From positions 25,594,527-25,658,526 of the forward strand of contig NC_030384.2 in the NCBI RefSeq assembly GCF_001625215.2: a DNA stretch of 64,000 nt, read 5' to 3'. The number at the start of each line of letters is the position of its first letter. Within the stretch, counting starts at the first letter, position 1. Below are positions 1 through 11,733 of this stretch, in pieces. The notes under the pieces were generated by a model. That model did not search any database and was not told the origin of the DNA. It saw only the letters and a list, made by a program, of their open reading frames with translations. The translations under genes and the position numbers were made by a program. The DNA is from Daucus carota subsp. sativus. Taxonomy: Eukaryota > Streptophyta > Magnoliopsida > Apiales > Apiaceae.

Positions 1-1130
1 ATTGCTGGAGCAATAATTAAAGCTCTGATTAAAAATTATTGTTGTTGCATTTTTATAATGTAAATATGGATTACACGTTTAGGCTGACAAAGACTCGAGT
101 TGAGTACGTAGTAGTAAGATAATATGCATAAAAAAGTTACAGCATGACATAGGATATATTAAAAAATATTGAGTGTGTGGTTGTAAATTGATAGGCTAAA
201 ATGCCAAATACATGACGCTTGCAACGCATTAATAAGCACATTTACGTAGGATCTGTGTACATGTTATTTCAGGTTAAAGCTGTTTGGTACGAGTCCAGGA
301 GAGTCCGCATATGCATACTTTCATCCAACTCGGATTAGTTACAAGTTACAAGGCTGGACAATTTTACATATACACACTAATCAGTGTCGTGAAAAACAGA
401 AATTCAAGTTAATATTTGGGATCACGGAACAAGAATAATTATTCGTGAGAAATAGAAATCAAACTTAATCCCTGATATCACGGAACAAGTAAAATGAGAG
501 TAGTTAGATTGATGAGAGATTATTCAGAGGATTAATTGAATAATCAGAAATTTAATCAGTTCGGCGAATGATTGAACATGATAAATTATGATTAATCATC
601 GATTTTTAGAACACAGGCATCAACATAGATATTATAATTTCTGTACTCAAATTTTAATGAAACTCGGATTTCACTTAGATTATGTTTATTATTGTTGTCG
701 AAAACAATAACAGTAGTTTTTGATAAAAAAGAAACTATGTCATTGAGATGTTCGAGATACATTTTAGACGCAACAATAAAAAAAACTTGAACAATTATGT
801 TTTACTAATTCTTGAGTGTGGAAACGACTTCTGCATTTGAGATTGAAATTATTCAGTCGAAGTGTACGCGGATTGCAACGCAATACTAAAATATATCTTT
901 GTTTGGTAGAAACAAAATTATTGACATGTCCTCAAATATACAAACTTAGTGACCTGTGACACGTGAGAGATATAATATTTTGAACACTATTCTCGTCAAG
1001 AAAACAAGTCTGATCAGTATAATTTGCCTCCATGCCAAACATGACTACTTTTTATTGTTGGAGGCAAATTATTAAATATAAAAAACATAATATATTTAGT
1101 GGCAGCGACTTTTCTCAGCTGCTAATCACC
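1..1130. other. intergenic, no gene seen
   Basis: AT-rich sequence with no convincing coding frame on either strand. It contains the upstream region of the HAD-hydrolase gene. A short imperfect duplication (aacaagaataatta / aacaagtaaaatga, about 427-495) is the only local structure I noticed. Confidence 0.6.
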
Positions 1131-1137
1131 TATATAA
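1131..1137 (+). promoter_or_regulatory. TATA box of the HAD-hydrolase gene
   Basis: TATATAA, followed by a pyrimidine-rich stretch (tttctctctttttctc, about 1168-1183) typical of a plant 5' leader. A good donor (GTAAGT at about 1230) suggests an intron in the 5' leader, with an acceptor (GAAGCAG) near 1766 just before the ATG at 1784. Inferred from motifs only. Confidence 0.5.
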
Positions 1138-1316
1138 CATGCTCTGCCCAACTGCTTCATCCCACACTTTCTCTCTTTTTCTCTGTTTCTGTTGAATCAT
1201 ACACTGAATCTACCCATCTTTAAATTTCTGTAAGTTTTATTTATAGAGGTTTATTTTGATTTTATATTTTGTTTGTTGATGATGTAGTTATGCATGTATG
1301 ATAAGCGGAATTATGA

Positions 1317-1605
1317 TTATGAAACAGTTAGAGACTAAAAATATTTGTTACTAGTGTTTCGACAAAACCTCTGTTGATGGTTGAAGGTCGGTCGGTTTGT
1401 AAGTTTGGTTAAATTATGAAATAGCTAAGATTAAAAGTATTTATTACAAATTTTTCGACAAAATTTCTATTAATTTTGAAGGTTGGTCAAATTGTAAGCT
1501 TGGCTGGATTATGAAACAGCCAAGATTAAAATATTTATTACTAAGTTTTCGACAAAATCTCTATTAATTTTTGAAGATCTGTCGAGTTGTAAGTTTCATA
1601 TTGTT
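1317..1605. repeat. three tandem ~96-bp repeats in a leader intron
   Basis: Three diverged head-to-tail copies begin at 1317, 1414 and 1509, each starting TTATGAAA(C/T)AG and containing TTTCGACAAAA and a GTCG-rich segment. They lie inside the putative 5'-leader intron of the HAD gene. Confidence 0.8.
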
Positions 1606-1783
1606 CTTCATGTAGTGCATTATATTCATTGCAAGCTCAGCTTTCCACATACCAACTTTATATTTCTGAATTAGTTAAGATAGAACTCCATGCAAAACAG
1701 ATTATTTCCTGTATTGATTATTAAGGAAGATGTATCAAACATTAAGTTTGCTCAAATCTGAAGCAGAAGACTATTTGAGCTAA

Positions 1784-3232
1784 ATGGATTACCAAAATCA
1801 GTACCTATCAAAGTCAGGATATGAATGCCTTCTCTTCGGTAAGACTCTTTTGTTAGTTGAATTTGATTGAAGATTAACTTGGTTTATGTCGGACAGATAT
1901 AATTAACTCACAATCGTATGACTTTCAGATGTTGATGATACTCTATATCCGTTTAGTTCCGGATTGTCCACTCAATGCACCAAGAACATTACAGGTTTGC
2001 TATATCAGCACAAGAACTTTAATCCATTGCAATTCCTTAGTTTATATTTTGTGGACTTTGTTGCTTATATGGTTTTCTTTGTCTAGAATATATGATTCAA
2101 TATCTTGGAATAGATGCTACTAATGCTTCTGAGATGTGTCTGAAACTGTACAAGGACTATGGCACAACGATGTCAGGCCTCCGGGTATGTATGATCAAAT
2201 ATATAAGATAGTATTGATGAAGAAACATGTACTTAAAGATGCTAACTAGTTGCTTTTCTTCTTATGGCCAGGCCATTGGTTATGATTTTGATGATGATCA
2301 TTATCACAGGTACTTTAACTTACCACTTTGTGCATACTACAACAGTGCTTATCTTATTGTGTCAATATTGAAGAACAATTTAGTTATTTTTTCCCTGTTT
2401 CACAGTCTTGTTCATGGGAGATTACCGTATCAGAATCTGAAACCAGACCCTGTTCTTAGGAATCTTTTGCACAGCATACCCATTCGTAAAGTTGTACGTT
2501 ATTTCTAACTATCTGAGAGAAGTTAATTACAAGGTCATCAGCATTCTCCCTTTAGTAACTGATTATTTTTCCATTACAGATTTTTTCGAATGCAGATGAA
2601 GCCCATGTCGCTAAGGTTCTTAGCATACTTGGATTAGAGGATTGCTTTGAAAGTGTTATATGCTTTGAGACATTAAACCCAACCCACAAAAGTAACATAA
2701 CTGATGATGCTAGAAACTCTGGTGAAGATGGAAATGATTCAGCACTCCTGGAGTCTCCCATCATCTGCAAACCATTTAAAATTGCTTTTGAAGAGGCTTT
2801 TAAGATAGCTAACATAAACCCTGAGAAAACAGTAAGATCCTAAAACAAATTATGATTTGATTTTCATTGTATCATTTTCGTTGTAGTTCTAATTTTGTTC
2901 CTGTTTCAGCTCTTTTTTGATGACAGTGCACGCAATTTGCAAACTGCTATACGTATGGGGCTCCACACTATGGTGGTAAGTGTTGATAGCTGCAAAGATT
3001 ACTACCTATGTTTGGTGCAAGTTCCTTTGTAGGTTTACAGAAGTTGTAATATCTGTTTGGCTGTTGATGTATGAAGGTGGGATCTTCTTACCGTGCTAAG
3101 GGCGTGGATTATGCATTAGAGAGTATCCATAACATCAGAGAAGCATTGCCAGAGCTGTGGGAAACACTTGAGAAGTCTGAAGAAGTTCTCTATTCCAGGG
3201 AAGCTGCAATTGAGACGATTGTGAGAGCTTAA
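1784..3232 (+). CDS. HAD-superfamily pyrimidine 5'-nucleotidase (SDT1-like)
   Basis: Eight exons read from GT-AG boundaries: 1784-1838, 1929-1994, 2087-2184, 2272-2309, 2406-2493, 2580-2831, 2910-2975 and 3077-3232. They give 819 nt, or 272 residues plus stop, in one unbroken frame. The HAD motifs are all present: motif I DVDDTLYPF from Asp19, motif II Ser in IFSNAD (116-121), the motif III lysine in CKPFKIAF (Lys179) and motif IV FFDDSARN (201-208). The nucleophile/acid pair D-x-D and the small helical cap inserted after motif I match plant and yeast proteins of the SDT1/PHM8 type, which dephosphorylate pyrimidine nucleotides or related phosphate esters; the substrate is inferred from the family. 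No transit or signal peptide is obvious, so it is probably cytosolic. The start is the first ATG after the leader intron. Gene structure looks complete and functional. Confidence 0.88.
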
Positions 3233-3520
3233 GTGTGTGACTAAGGACTTAGGGATAACCTAGTTTTAAAAGTCTATCTCATCTTCCATTTGAATTCTCG
3301 AAATGGTAGAGGCTGCAATGAAAGAAAAACTGTGTGATTCTTGCAAGCAAGGAAATATCATGGTCTGTAGGGTTTCCAACCCAACTGTGTAATAAACCTA
3401 CATAGTGGATTTAGATTTTAAATCTGACCACATTATCTGTAAAACTATATATATAATAAATTGATTTAACAATCTGATTACTGATCAAGACTACTTCTGG
3501 TTCATCTTTGTTCGGTATGA
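3233..3520 (+). other. 3' untranslated region of the HAD gene
   Basis: AT-rich sequence after the stop codon. A poly(A)-signal-like run (tatataataaattg, about 3449-3462) is the likely transcript end. Confidence 0.4.
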
Positions 3521-3599
3521 ATTTACATATTAATTATTAATAGCATGCATGAATCAAAATGGAGCAGGCAAACAGACTGAACACATAACAAGGTAACTG

Positions 3600-4900
3600 C
3601 AAAGCATTATTTAAGAAACACCAAGGAGACATTAATAAGCAGCAGGAAGCTTGAGCAGCATCTCAGTAAACCAAGCAGAGATAACATTCTGCTTCTAACA
3701 TCAATGAGGTTATCTTTTCTCTGTTGATGAAGTCACATCGGCCTTCGTCCTGAAATCTGGTATCCCTTTTTCTTCATGTATGATAAAAGTAAGTCTGCAC
3801 ATCAAAAAGGGCCAAAGATTTTTGAGGTGCTACTTCCACATTAGTGAGAATGTGTCGTGACAGGCGGCTCTTGTCTAAATAAGAAGCCTTGTAAATCATC
3901 ATCCCTATTCCCTAGTAATCTAAGAAGAGTGAAGCTTCATAAGGCACAATGTATCTTTATCTGGTCCTGTGTTTCCGTACCTGAAATACTTGGCAGACAA
4001 CGAGCAAAAATAGAGATGCCAAAGTGGTGTAATCCGCCTAAGATTGTCAGCCTCTTAAGGCTGATGAGCTGATTCTATTATGAAGCATACTGAAGCACCT
4101 TGAATTTGTGTTAAGACAGCTTTCATCCATGGAAATGGCGGATCCATTGACCTACAGGACTTCAGATTCAATCTGGTTAGGATCTTATGTTCATCATTGC
4201 CAGCTATCAGACTTTTGCTATAAGAACATATTATTATAACCTACTCTAAGATAATACGAGAGAAACATAGATGCAGTCATATCTTGATGGATGTGGTAAC
4301 GATGCTTGTATATGTACATCACTTGCGATTTCCTTGTGCTTGCCTGAATTAAAATGATTTCACTTTAAAAGGATTAAGAACATCGACATGGATTCCTTGA
4401 TGCTCCTATTGTTATGCAAGCATCTAAGCAGCCAGCAGCACTGAGACGGACCATGTAAAACTCTTCCATTCCATCCATTGCATCCTTGGACCATCCACTT
4501 GTTTTTTTCACCAAGGAAAAACCTTTTTTGTTCTATTGCAGCCTCACCTGTGCTTTAATCGCTTCAAGTACATCTTTCGACCCAAGGTATCTGCACAAAG
4601 ACTAGCTTTCACAATCTAGAGCATCCATCTCTTGTATCTCTTTGGCCTTACGATCCTGCTTGTTCAGTCAAAAGCTATTACTTCTCTGGCATCTTTTGCC
4701 AGCATTGCTTGCTCAAGGACAAGCCTGATTTTATCTTCAGTCCCCAAATTAGTCCCAAACATGTCTGAGTTGAGAGATGAGAGAAGCTTCCCACAATCAA
4801 AGGACGGGCAATTCTGAATCAATTTTCTTAATCAAGTTCAACACCATGTCTCTTGGACCACTGTTATCTACTTTGTTGTCAGATACTTGTCATTAACTGT
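3600..4900 (-). pseudogene. decayed coding sequence, family not recognised
   Basis: Reading the minus strand downward from about 4860 gives protein-like stretches broken by stops and frame changes. One runs from GPRDMVLNLIKKIDSELPVL (about 4860-4801), then after a frame change a 40-odd residue segment with KLLSSLNSDMFG and LVLEQAMLAKDAREV (about 4795-4660). Further pieces are MDGMEEFYMVRLSAAGCLDA (about 4480-4420) and SRLSRHILTNVEVAPQKSL (about 3870-3810). No start, no continuous frame and no convincing splice pattern links them. I do not recognise the protein. It could be a retrocopy or an old gene fragment; unrelated chance open frames cannot be excluded. Confidence 0.3.
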
Positions 4901-5516
4901 ACAAACAATCAACAACCACACATTCACCTTCTTCAGCTTCAAAATCTTTGACTTGAGTTAAACCCCATTAATTTGCAACGAAATTTACTCATATGGGATG
5001 TATTGTGTTTGGCTTATCTTATTTTCACTAACAAGTCATTCATTTTCCGATAAAAAGTATGTAAATGTTTATTTTTTTCTGAAAATAAATACTTAATTTT
5101 GGAAGCAAGGAATGCTAAAATAGCCTCCAATCCGAAAAGTAATATGTAAATGTGAATTTTTTTTCTCCAAATAAGTTCTTTTACTTACAAATAACCCAAA
5201 CAAACACCCGTAATAACCAATAGATGATGCGTAAGACAATTAAAATCCAACTTGGTCACCAATTCATCATATTTTGTCGAAACAAATAGTTAAAAAATAT
5301 TACTCCCTGGTGGGTGACCAAACAAAATTTTATTAGCAACGGAGCAAAATACACAAGGACTGACCTAACCAATACATGTCAACTTGCCATACCACAAAAT
5401 TGCCAGTTTGATTGCATATATAAATTACTGATCTTTATCCACTTGTAGGCATATATATACTCTGTCCAGAGTCCAGACAGGGGCTTCTTCTGCAGTCTAT
5501 GTTGTATATTGTCTCT
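4900..5516. other. intergenic, no gene seen
   Basis: AT-rich DNA between the decayed minus-strand fragment and the 3' end of the PTF2-like gene. It probably includes that gene's 3' untranslated region. Nothing else recognised. Confidence 0.5.
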
Positions 5517-7076
5517 TTAAAAGAAATCACAATCAGAATCATAGTATTCTACTCCCTGATGGTCTTCATTATCCGAATCACCACCAACAATTTCTACCCC
5601 AGCGGCTTCTTCATCCAAGGCATTAGTATCATGATGAGATTCAGTACGATTCTTTTTACCATCAGGAGCCACATCATCTTCAAACATTTCAGTCAGTGCA
5701 TCAAAATTTATAAGTGAGTTCAGCCTCTTCTTACTCGAGGCCTGATGTGTAGTTTCTGCAGACGTTGGAGCAGTAGCATTGTCAACTTTACTACCTGGCT
5801 TTTGCATCTGTTTTTTCTTTGGTTTTTTAATTGCCGGAGCCGCTGCAGATTTCTTCAAAACTTGTTCACGAATATATTCTTTGTTCACTGCTTCCCACAA
5901 AACCTTTTTACCTTCAGCCTCCTTGTCATCTCCTAGATATTCATCAACCTCAACTTCAGAAAGGTCCTCTGATTCATCACTACCTGAACTAGAAACACTA
6001 CCAAACTTCTTCGAAAACCCAAATTTATCATTATTACATTTCCAAATCAGTGCCTCCACTTTAGCACGATCAAAAGACTGAGTATTTGATTTACAACTCG
6101 GTCTTTTACAAAGCTGAACAAACTCCTTATAACACGAATTACAAAGCCCATAACGATAAGCCATTTCATCTTTATGTCGACAAAGAACCTCCAAATCACC
6201 CCCAAACTCTCGCAATTCCAAATCTTCATCATCCTCAAACTCCTTAGCAATCCTCCTAAACTCATCAACTGTCAATCCCCCTCCCCCAGACTCCTTTTTC
6301 CCAAACTCAATCAACCTTCCACTAAACAACCTATCACAAAAACGCACACCTCTCTCGACATCAGATTTGCGACATGTCAATCCACAAGCCAATGCTGCAA
6401 CATAAACTGCAGCACCACACACTCCACCAACATCTCTCATTAACTCCCCCTTAGCACACTCCACAATCCTCAGCGCAACCATACAAACCCTCAAATTCCT
6501 CTCCTTGAACATCTCACCGACATACCGGTGAATAAATAAACTAGGATCAACAGCCTTCTGCACAAAAGAAGACAATTTAAACCCCAAAACCCTACACAGC
6601 CGCAAATACTCAGCTCCCAATTCATACACATTAACCCCCAACTCAACCGAAAAGCGAAAAAGCAAAACCGGAACCCTATTCAACAAACAGGCAATATACA
6701 AACAACAAGCTCCAACCTTCCCATTACCAGAATCACCCTCACCCTCACGCTCACGATCATGCTCACCAGCTGTTTGATAAAATTTACGGGCCTGTTGGAC
6801 AGCGAAAGCGTCGAAAATTGACAACTTCAATGCGAAACTGTCGATGAAATTGAGAGATTGCTGGTGAGATCGGTGGACGAAATCTTGGCGGTTGAGAATA
6901 GAGTGGGATTGAGGGTGAGATCGGAGACGTGGAGGGGGGCTAGGGTTAGGGTTAGGGTTAGATGATAAGATGTTGGTACAGAGTGGGCAGCGTAAGTTGG
7001 CTGAGGTGGAGAGATGGTTGGGGCTGCGACTGGCGAGACATTTATCGCACCAGAGCATTGTTTGGGTGTGGCTCAA
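5517..7076 (-). CDS. plant-specific TFIIB-related protein, PTF2-like
   Basis: Single-exon frame of 519 residues. An N-terminal zinc ribbon has Cys10, Cys13, Cys30 and Cys33 (CDKC...CPLC). It is followed by a region that reads as TFIIB/cyclin-like repeats (about 60-260), including VGACCLYIACLLNRVP, CMVALRIVECAKGELMRDVGG and AAVYVAALACGLTCRKSD. The C-terminal third is acidic and lysine-rich, with KKPKKKQMQK as a likely nuclear signal. Length and order match Arabidopsis PTF2 (At4g35540), a TFIIB/BRF-family factor reported to act in pollen germination and embryogenesis. It probably works with a nuclear RNA polymerase; which one is not shown by the sequence. Proline-asparagine repeats after the zinc ribbon are encoded by a GGGTTA-repeat-like stretch (about 6940-6960). 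The start is the first ATG, directly before the zinc ribbon, with a TATA box about 50 bp upstream. Confidence 0.85.
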   Translation of the reverse strand: MSHTQTMLWCDKCLASRSPNHLSTSANLRCPLCTNILSSNPNPNPSPPPRLRSHPQSHSILNRQDFVHRSHQQSLNFIDSFALKLSIFDAFAVQQARKFYQTAGEHDREREGEGDSGNGKVGACCLYIACLLNRVPVLLFRFSVELGVNVYELGAEYLRLCRVLGFKLSSFVQKAVDPSLFIHRYVGEMFKERNLRVCMVALRIVECAKGELMRDVGGVCGAAVYVAALACGLTCRKSDVERGVRFCDRLFSGRLIEFGKKESGGGGLTVDEFRRIAKEFEDDEDLELREFGGDLEVLCRHKDEMAYRYGLCNSCYKEFVQLCKRPSCKSNTQSFDRAKVEALIWKCNNDKFGFSKKFGSVSSSGSDESEDLSEVEVDEYLGDDKEAEGKKVLWEAVNKEYIREQVLKKSAAAPAIKKPKKKQMQKPGSKVDNATAPTSAETTHQASSKKRLNSLINFDALTEMFEDDVAPDGKKNRTESHHDTNALDEEAAGVEIVGGDSDNEDHQGVEYYDSDCDFF

Positions 7077-7124
7077 GATTTCATATTTTCAACTGGGGTG
7101 GGTCATGGGTGGCTCAGTGCCGCC

Positions 7125-7133
7125 TTTTATATA
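7125..7133 (-). promoter_or_regulatory. TATA box of the PTF2-like gene
   Basis: TATATAAAA on the minus strand, about 50 bp upstream of the ATG at 7076, which leaves a short leader of roughly 20 nt if transcription starts 30 bp downstream. Confidence 0.5.
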
Positions 7134-7473
7134 TGATAATCCCTCCATTATATTCTCTCTTATATTCAGGTATATTGATGATTGATTAGGTAATTTTATT
7201 AATTCTTTGAAATATTATTATATAAATAAGTATACTTTTATTTTATAAAGGATTACAATATTATGATATATTATATGTTAGTATATTATATATATTAACT
7301 AAATTATCAAGGATTTGGATAATAGACTTGAATAATGTATAATTGTTCAAATATTTTTTTTACAATATGACATAGTCACTTTATTAAAATACAAGCCGTC
7401 ACGAATTTGATTAATTATTTTATCATATTTATATGTTAAGATTTTAATAATTTTCAAATTAACAATTATATTA

Positions 7474-7707
7474 CGTCTTTCGTCCCACCTAAATGTTTAT
7501 ATTTGGGTTGAGTATGGGAATTAAGAAAACAAGTAAAGTAACGGTGAAAATGTAAAAAAGTGTGGTGGATCAATCTAACGTATAACTAGCGGAGAAAAGT
7601 AACGGGATTAGTTTAATTTTATATTATAAAATTTTGTAATGTTTAATAAGCTTTGAAATAAAAAGAATTAGATGCAAGATGTAAAGATTAAAGATTAACG
7701 AGGGGAG
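7474..7707. mobile_element. decayed Stowaway-like MITE
   Basis: Left end CGTCTTTCGTCCCACC and right end (reverse complement) CTCCCCTCGTTAATC, both next to TA, resemble eroded versions of the CTCCCTCCGTCCC ends seen elsewhere in the window. The length of 234 bp fits the family. Confidence 0.4.
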
Positions 7708-7709
7708 TA

Positions 7710-9008
7710 ACATTGGTCCATCTTATTTTCAAAAAAAAAAAAAAAACATTGGTCCATCCATTTTTAACAACAATTCTTAATCGTTTTTCACAATCTAAAT
7801 AAACCAATACACTTTTTATTTGAGGTAGTACAATTATTCATTTTTGGTTCTTGCAACTAATATAACCAAAATCAATCATATACAATCTTTTTCTTTTTTT
7901 ATGAATAAAAGATGATTGCATTACTAGGAAATATCATACAGTTTTGTATCAATCAAAATCAACAAAAAAGAAAAAAAAAGGTACAATGATACCGGGAAAA
8001 CTCCCTTCAAATCAATCAATACTTTCCAACTTCAAGCCTCATTAAATCAATCAAAGTTAACCACTTCAAGCCTCTGAGCCTTGAGGTCATTCTTGCAACT
8101 ATGTAATCTGGCCGTGATCTCAAGCTTTGCTACTATACTATTATCTGTACAGAGAACTGAACAAAAAAGAAGGTAAAACTGAAATTACAATTTACAAGTA
8201 AGAAGCATGTCTCTACTTGCATATCACTTAAGATTCTGATTGCTAGCTTTTAACAAAACATAGTTGTGAACTCGTAAAAGACCCCATAATAGGAGAAACA
8301 GCAGTGGTTCAATTAATATAATTGACTAGCAATGAAGAAACTGCAGGGCATGTAATTAGTCGAATACAAAATTAGGTAATTATAACCATATATTAGCACA
8401 AATCAGTACATCCAATGTAGCATCATAGAATATACAACAACATTATAGTATAGGAACCTACGCTCTGTTTTACCTACAAACAAGTAAAAATGTAAACTAG
8501 CAGTGAGGGACAAGTGAATAATCCCATACACATCCCACATGGTTTTCAAAGGTTGTCCACAAGACCACAATAATCTTTCTACCAAGTCCTTGCATAGTGA
8601 TGTCAATCCTACAACTCCCCTCCACATGCTTGAAGCTTCCTGATGTTCAATTATTCAAAAGAGTTGCTGGACAAAGAGGCACCGGGCTATTTGTCACATG
8701 TCCTCAGGTGATAGTACTGTAAGTATATAATATAATCTTCTATAACTCGGAACTAATTAGGTAACATGGAGATCAGCTGAAATGACAAATTATTCAAGGT
8801 TAGAACATATAAAAGCAACCATTCTCAGCTCTCAGCAATATCAAATTTCAATTCCAAGACAAAGCAGCAACTAAAAAACATATATACAGCACAATCAAGC
8901 TATAAGCACATGCATGTTCATCTCTCTGCAAGATAGAAGTGTTCTAAGGTACCAAGTCAAATACATACTAATCTGAAAGAATTAATGGTACCTTGAATAC
9001 AAGTACTT
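7710..9008. other. intergenic / 3' region of the GRAS gene, no gene seen
   Basis: No credible coding frame. It contains a short poly(A) tract (about 7731-7746) with a duplicated ACATTGGTCCATC on each side (7710, 7747). Part of it is probably the 3' untranslated region of the GRAS gene to the right. Confidence 0.5.
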
Positions 9009-11282
9009 TTATGCAGGTTCCCATGCAGAAATAGCATGTAGAATCCGACCCTTCCACCCTGTCAACATCCACTGACCATCTTCATCAAATACAAAATCTT
9101 TATGAAATTCTGACTTGACCTTACACTTTAGCTTGTCCAAGAGTTCCTTGTTCAAAGGATGAATTTTGAAACCAGCCTTCATATTCCGAACCTGCCACTG
9201 TTTATATGTCTCCGGCCTTTCAACCCTTTCCACACCCTCACATGCAATAACATTCATCACCTCCCGGCCACAGAACTCTCTCTCAAAATTCAATCTTTGT
9301 GGATCGTCACAAGGCATACTATTATCAAGTATATCAAACAAAGCAGAATAATGGAAGAGAGCCTCTCGGAACCGAGTCACAAAAAAAGGTGCGCTGTAGG
9401 ACCCATTAACTATAGCCTGCACAAAAATAGCAGGGTTTACTTTCCTGATTAATTCAAGCACAGCATCCCTTGGATTGTTCACTGAAACACTCTCGTCAAG
9501 TAGGTTCTCGAAACGTAAAAAACAGTTTACAGCAACAACTTCATCGCTTTTAATCTTAAGGTCCTCCACTGTTATTGTCTCCCACTTCTGGGTTGCTATG
9601 GGATTGTATTCGAATGGAACATTAAAACGCTCACAATAACCTCGCAACCGACGACCTGTTGCCTCCATATATTCCGCAGGTCTGAAACCAGGCTGGGGCA
9701 ACTCTATTCCCGTAATCCGAAGCTTAGGCGGTCCACCAGGTCTCTTTGAGAGACACTGGATAAGAACTGGCCACTGAAAACCATACTGGATACCAAAATC
9801 AATAATATGAAGTGTTGTGGCAGTTGATGATTTTTCCAGAATCATTTTATTAGCAAAGAAAACTGATGTCTTCTTAAACGGACAGGCTTTCAGGTATGCT
9901 TGGTATGCTTTCAACTTCTCAGTGGCAGAAATCCTCCTGGATGAAAGGGCCGCATATAACTGAGTGCCAGTGCCAGCCATGCGTGCCTCAAGCCCATTAG
10001 CAAATATATTAGCCAATCTCTGAGATGCATCACCAGAGGCAGACGAGTACTGCCTAATCAGCTTTAATTGTTCATGTGCAGTTCTGCGATCTTCAGAAGC
10101 AACAGACTGTGCACAACTGATCAGAAGAGTCCTTAGGTCTACTGCTTCACTTGTACTGTCTGTTTTCTTGAAACGACTCTTGCCGCCATTAGATCCATGT
10201 GCTAGCCCATTTTCATGATGAAAGGCCGGGCTGAATTCAATAGGTTCTTCTTTGTCACAGCAAGGTCCAGAGAGTAAAACTTTATCGAACAGTTCTGTTA
10301 TCTCAACTTCTTCCTCATAAACTGCTAACTGCTTGCTACTCCTCTCATCTTCAACTACACTATCCTGCTGAAGAAGATGCTTCCTTCCCCTTAAACTGCT
10401 AAAGGCGATCTCCTCATCCTTTTCTACCTTCACTTGAAGTACAGGAGGACCTTCTTTTGTGTCCGACCGTAACGCATAGTTATCTAAGTTAACAACTAAC
10501 TGAGGAATTTTGGGAAGGAACTTACTAGCTTCCTCCATCCCTCTTTTGAATTGCAAAATAGAATCTCTGTCGCTAAATATATTTGGGATCACCTGGGTGC
10601 TCATAGGTGAGTCCAATACACCACTCAAATTATTGTTCAAGCTGTTTTCCGACGTTACTGACCACTGTGATCTGCTATCTATGTTATAATCTGAAGGCTG
10701 ATGTTGCACAGTAGAAGATTTAAGACTTACAGAGTCCGCAACCCAGTGAGGAGGCTCATAGTAATTTCCAGCAGTAGTACCACCACTGCTTGTACTGTAC
10801 TCACTAGAGCTTCCAGTAAAGTAATCATATGGGCTATCAGCATGTTGGTAGACGTCACCCGACCCATAGGAAGGAGGGTATTGCTTGCCAAGAGCTTCAT
10901 AGAGAGACTGCTCTGCCGCTTGCAGGGCCAATGGATCATAAAACATGGAAGGTTTTTCCTCAATTTTCTCTTCCATAAGAATCTGGTTAAGGAACTTTAG
11001 CACACCATCGTCGTTATCCTCAGGGGAGTACATTTCGGAACTACCAGTAGGTGAAGTATTATTAACAGTAGAAGTACTCGTGTTCGTAGCAGGACCAGCA
11101 TAATCAGGCTCAGGTTGGACATCAGGAATATCCAAGAAACTAAGATCGACAAGTTCATCTTTAAACTTAAACGTATTAGCATAATTTGGAGGCGAATCAA
11201 AACCCGGTAAAACCACCTCATCACCAAATTCAAAACCATTTAGCACATCGGAAAAATCAGTCGAGCCCGGATCCATCACCAT
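9009..11282 (-). CDS. GRAS transcription factor, SCL14/SCL33 (LISCL) group
   Basis: Single-exon frame of 757 residues. The acidic N-terminal half (about 1-375) carries hydrophobic-acidic motifs such as DELVDLSFLDIPDVQ and VLKFLNQILMEE, typical of the LISCL subfamily's activation region. The GRAS domain begins near residue 380 with LRTLLISCAQSVASEDRR (leucine-rich region I). The VHIID motif appears as TLHIIDFGIQYGFQWP (about 488). PFYRE-type residues follow (FEREFCGREVMNVIACEG), and the SAW motif ends the protein (WKGRILHAISAWEPA). Related proteins are nuclear regulators; Arabidopsis SCL14 binds TGA factors and switches on detoxification genes, so a stress or xenobiotic role is possible by homology only. 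The start is the first ATG after a leader intron (about 11311-11647: CAG|GTACG donor, TTTAG acceptor). Confidence 0.92.
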   Translation of the reverse strand: MVMDPGSTDFSDVLNGFEFGDEVVLPGFDSPPNYANTFKFKDELVDLSFLDIPDVQPEPDYAGPATNTSTSTVNNTSPTGSSEMYSPEDNDDGVLKFLNQILMEEKIEEKPSMFYDPLALQAAEQSLYEALGKQYPPSYGSGDVYQHADSPYDYFTGSSSEYSTSSGGTTAGNYYEPPHWVADSVSLKSSTVQHQPSDYNIDSRSQWSVTSENSLNNNLSGVLDSPMSTQVIPNIFSDRDSILQFKRGMEEASKFLPKIPQLVVNLDNYALRSDTKEGPPVLQVKVEKDEEIAFSSLRGRKHLLQQDSVVEDERSSKQLAVYEEEVEITELFDKVLLSGPCCDKEEPIEFSPAFHHENGLAHGSNGGKSRFKKTDSTSEAVDLRTLLISCAQSVASEDRRTAHEQLKLIRQYSSASGDASQRLANIFANGLEARMAGTGTQLYAALSSRRISATEKLKAYQAYLKACPFKKTSVFFANKMILEKSSTATTLHIIDFGIQYGFQWPVLIQCLSKRPGGPPKLRITGIELPQPGFRPAEYMEATGRRLRGYCERFNVPFEYNPIATQKWETITVEDLKIKSDEVVAVNCFLRFENLLDESVSVNNPRDAVLELIRKVNPAIFVQAIVNGSYSAPFFVTRFREALFHYSALFDILDNSMPCDDPQRLNFEREFCGREVMNVIACEGVERVERPETYKQWQVRNMKAGFKIHPLNKELLDKLKCKVKSEFHKDFVFDEDGQWMLTGWKGRILHAISAWEPA

Positions 11283-11310
11283 GTATCAAAACAACTTCCA
11301 AACCCTAACA

Positions 11311-11647
11311 CTAAATTCAGCAATATACACGTCAGAAAAATCATAAAAAATCATAGTGCCATAGAACTAAAAATATTAATCAATTCCACCAAATCAAACA
11401 ACCCCACATAACTTAATTAGCAGATATAATTAAATTTAATTTTTACAAACAAAGGGGAAAAGAGATAAACCCTAATTTAGCATTTACAACATACATATAC
11501 ACATACATACAAAACAGGGAAGTATGCAATTAAGAGTTGATAGCTAGGTATCAGATCTGAAAATTGACATAAGAACAAACATATATATGTATGTGGGTAT
11601 GTCTCTAGTAAAGAGGTAGTGGAAACAAAAGTTAAAACGTAGCGTAC
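11311..11647 (-). other. 5'-leader intron of the GRAS gene
   Basis: On the minus strand, CTCTCTCAG|GTACGC (exon edge 11648) marks the donor and GAATTTAG|TGTTAGGG (exon edge 11310) the acceptor. The leader exon to the right is rich in GAGAGA, common in plant leaders. Inferred from splice motifs. Confidence 0.5.
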
Positions 11648-11733
11648 CTGAGAGAGAAAGAGAGGATAAGCCACCGAGAGAGAGAAAGAGAGAGAATCCT
11701 AGCAGAAGAATTAGTGCTGTGATACTTTATATA

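Noticed and set aside
6938-6961. Telomere-like GGGTTA repeats
   Set aside because: Only about 3.5 units, not the usual plant TTTAGGG, and inside the PTF2-like coding frame where they encode Asn-Pro repeats.
8403-8627. 74-codon minus-strand frame downstream of the GRAS gene
   Set aside because: Short, no domain, AT-rich surroundings; likely untranslated or intergenic.
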